This document shows positions 62,105-64,000 of a DNA stretch of 64,000 bases, piece after piece. The translations under genes were made by a program, and so were the position numbers. The notes under the pieces were generated by a model, which ran no database searches, had not been told where the DNA came from, and saw nothing but the letters and a program-made list of their open reading frames with translations. Numbering within the stretch: position 1 is the stretch's first letter; every line of letters starts with the position of its first letter. Source of the stretch: Legionella lytica (GTDB lineage: Bacteria; Pseudomonadota; Gammaproteobacteria; Legionellales; Legionellaceae); assembly GCF_023921225.1 (NCBI RefSeq), contig NZ_CP071527.1:2570501-2634500 (forward strand), read 5' to 3'.

Positions 62105-63388
62105 TCACGAATTTCCCTCCTTAAGCCATTTCTCCACTAAAGTCGCAACCCCCATTGATCCACAAATTGCAAACATTACGGGAGCTAGAAAGACAAAATC
62201 AACCCGAGTAAATTCAAAAATTATAATGGTCGCTGTTAAAGGCATTTTCTGAGCTGCAGCAAGAAAAGCAGCAGCGCCAATTACCGCGTAAGCTGCCAAT
62301 GGAGCACCTGGCCAAATAAAATTCCAGATCCCTCCTAGAAACACGCCAAATAATGCACCATTAGCTAAGGCAGGGGTTAATAGCCCACCCCAGGCGCCAG
62401 AACGTAAGCTACTCCACACAATAAAACTTCTTAAGAGCAAAATCAAAGCGCTCATGCCTATTGATAATAACTGGCTAAATTCCAGCTGTGCCGCACTTTT
62501 CCCATTCCCTAATAATGAAGGAAAATAAATGGCCAGAAAACCGATCATGATGAAATTTGCGAAGCATGCAAAGAACATAGGCCAACCATGAAATGCCTTA
62601 GTTCGTTGCCTATTTGCAATTTCAATAAACCAAAAAGCAAAAAAACCTAAGAGAGGGCCTACGACGATAGACCAAATAGCTAAAGAAGCACTAATCGAAG
62701 TTAACTCAGGAATTTGATAAGTCGCCTCCTGCCCCAGTCCCCACCAAGACACCACCGTAGCAATGGCAGAAGTAGTGAATGCAGGAAGTAAGATAGACCA
62801 ATGAAAATTAAACAGAAGTACTTCCATTACAAAAACTGCGCCGCCTAGAGGCAGATTATAGACTGCCGCCAAACCTGCACCTGCGCCACAAGCAAGCATA
62901 ACTTTCGTTTCATCCACAGAAAGGCCGGCTTTATGAGAAAGCCAAGTAGCAAATACTGCAGAAGCTTCTCGCGGAGCAACCTCTCGCCCCAAAGGGGAGC
63001 CTAATGCAATCGTAATGATCTGGACTAGAGCATGGCATGTCGTAGTTAACGGAGGCATTATTTTGCCAGTTTTGATGGATTGGGCAATACTCACTAAGGG
63101 CTTACCAAAACGCTGGATCATTAACCAGCCGCCTCCGGCGACTAAGCCACAGGCTCCCAAAACGAAAAGCCTACGTGTTGGGCTAGAAGCACTCACTCCC
63201 TCTAAAAAACTTTCAGGACTGATAATGTGTAAAGGGCTATAGCCATAAGCAATATGTTGTAAATAATGGAGTAATAACGCCAATGACATGCCAATTAAAC
63301 CAGAACCAATACCTACCCCAATGGTTACTAAAATTAGAACGCCTATTGATGTCTTGGAATTTGTGCTCTGTTCCTCTAATAACTCCAT
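62105..63388 (-). CDS. CLC family chloride channel/transporter with unusual filter motifs
   Basis: A 427-residue membrane protein from ATG 63388 (MELLEEQSTNSK); the upstream TTG frame looks non-native. The CLC fold is shown by IGVGIGSGLIGMSLALLLHY, the gating Glu136 in GSPLGREVAPREASAVFATW, ACGAGAGLAAVYNLPLGGAVFVMEVLL and LLTPALANGALFGVFLGGIW. The usual GSGIP chloride motif is replaced by the FGKPLVSIAQ region, and GREGP reads GREVAP. Ion choice and coupling could therefore differ from ClcA. No CBS domains are present. Confidence 0.88.
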   Translation of the reverse strand: MELLEEQSTNSKTSIGVLILVTIGVGIGSGLIGMSLALLLHYLQHIAYGYSPLHIISPESFLEGVSASSPTRRLFVLGACGLVAGGGWLMIQRFGKPLVSIAQSIKTGKIMPPLTTTCHALVQIITIALGSPLGREVAPREASAVFATWLSHKAGLSVDETKVMLACGAGAGLAAVYNLPLGGAVFVMEVLLFNFHWSILLPAFTTSAIATVVSWWGLGQEATYQIPELTSISASLAIWSIVVGPLLGFFAFWFIEIANRQRTKAFHGWPMFFACFANFIMIGFLAIYFPSLLGNGKSAAQLEFSQLLSIGMSALILLLRSFIVWSSLRSGAWGGLLTPALANGALFGVFLGGIWNFIWPGAPLAAYAVIGAAAFLAAAQKMPLTATIIIFEFTRVDFVFLAPVMFAICGSMGVATLVEKWLKEGNS

Positions 63389-63460
63389 TCCTGCTAGTCC
63401 TTTGGGGCGTTTTTTATTTAATGCGTCATTAAAATTAATCAAAATATAAAACTGGGTCAA

Positions 63461-63979
63461 GATAAATGCGGATATCTAGGAAAAATTAACGCAAATAGCG
63501 TCGAGCCAGTATTACGTTGCGCTAATACGCGCTACGTCTAATGAGCTTTTTTTAAGCTTATACTGCGTAGTATAAAAAAGAATTTTTTCAAGCTGTCTTT
63601 TCATTTTTTTTTTTGTTATCATGCCGGGGCAGAATTCTTAATCCATGCGCAATATCTGTGAATAACTTCTAAATTCTCCCCATCTTTTTTTAAAGAGAAA
63701 ATCTAAAAATATCCTCTAGCCCTTTATTCATATGACATTTCGTCCAGCATCATGCCAATTCTTCCTTAAAAATTATCCACAAAATCTGTGGATAAGTCTG
63801 TTAACAGAGGCTGAAAAGATTGGTGAAAATACTTAAGTACCCATCTGGGAACACCATCAAGCGAGACTAAATATAGGGATCGCTCACCCGTAACCTATCA
63901 GCTCAATCTGATTCAGTTTACAAACAACACTTTATAGACTACATAATTAATTACCATAAGGACTACTATAAAAATAATC
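63461..63979. other. 519-base intergenic region with DnaA boxes
   Basis: The stretch holds a GTATTACGTTGCGCTAATAC repeat (about 63507-63526), a T-rich tract near 63601-63615, three DnaA boxes at 63657-63795 and the palindrome TCTGTTAACAGA at 63797-63808. No gene is recognised before the ATG at 63980. Confidence 0.6.
63657..63795. promoter_or_regulatory. cluster of three perfect DnaA boxes
   Basis: TGTGAATAA at 63657-63665 (minus-strand TTATTCACA), TTATCCACA at 63773-63781, and TGTGGATAA at 63787-63795 (minus-strand TTATCCACA). All match TTATNCACA exactly, and the last two form an inverted pair 5 bases apart. It could be a DnaA-regulated promoter, a titration site or part of an origin; neighbouring genes do not settle it. 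Confidence 0.55.
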
Positions 63980-64000
63980 ATGAAAAAATGGATTGGGTTG
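63980..64000 (+). CDS. start of a gene cut by the window edge
   Basis: ATGAAAAAATGGATTGGGTTG reads MKKWIGL, which could open a signal peptide. Only seven codons are present, so nothing can be said of its product. A real gene is likely because the long untranslated region before it carries regulatory-looking sites. Confidence 0.35.

Noticed and set aside
63461..63979. Calling this the chromosomal replication origin
   Set aside because: Three DnaA boxes alone are not enough, and the usual origin neighbours are absent; recorded only as a DnaA-box cluster.
1..64000. CRISPR arrays, tRNA and rRNA genes
   Set aside because: No regular direct-repeat array, tRNA-like cloverleaf or rRNA segment was recognised when reading both strands; a covariance-model scan would be decisive.

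Overview
The window looks like part of a Legionella chromosome, from a species other than L. pneumophila or a divergent strain; this is inference. The evidence is the AT-rich DNA, the gamma-proteobacterial gene order (spoT-rpoZ-gmk-yicC, aroK-aroB-damX, divergent mrcA/pilMNOPQ), and the many single, non-operonic genes for ankyrin, coiled-coil or otherwise unassignable proteins of the Dot/Icm-effector kind. No tRNA, rRNA or CRISPR array was seen.

Layout. 1-2838: spoT (partial), rpoZ, gmk and yicC, all on the minus strand. 3035-6685: an accessory block between yicC and rph, holding a SUKH-fold gene, a complete 1,291-bp IS4-like element with a 9-bp target duplication, and an ankyrin protein with a YopT-like Cys-His-Asp N-domain. 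6755-17057: housekeeping genes rph, pilT, yggS, yggT, a DUF2845 protein, a three-gene branched acyl-CoA operon, 3-methyladenine glycosylase and recQ. 17412-28735: an effector-like protein, galU, a deletion scar joining a truncated DJ-1/PfpI gene to a truncated ACP-oxoamine synthase gene, truD, pgi, proC and an 888-residue repeat protein. 28839-39950: damX, aroB, aroK, pilQPONM, a coiled-coil protein set between pilM and mrcA, then mrcA.

40135-63388 is richer in accessory genes. It holds small secreted proteins, a kinase-like protein, a betaine/ergothioneine-type ABC importer, trmL, a protein ending in a CaaX prenylation box (CIIL), membrane proteins, a probable RsmY/RsmZ-type regulatory RNA with an upstream LetA/GacA box, a NagA plus kynureninase-like pair, an O-acyltransferase, a second ankyrin/YopT-like protein, a GNAT/Lrp pair, an alcohol dehydrogenase remnant, a purine permease and a CLC transporter. 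The last 500 bases carry three perfect DnaA boxes and the start of another gene.

How the parts may work together. The sRNA would sequester CsrA under LetA control, the switch known in Legionella to turn on transmission-phase traits, including effectors and type IV pili. The pil genes and several effector candidates nearby are plausible downstream traits, but nothing in the sequence proves that link. Short palindromic elements are scattered between genes, and the IS element sits inside one of them.
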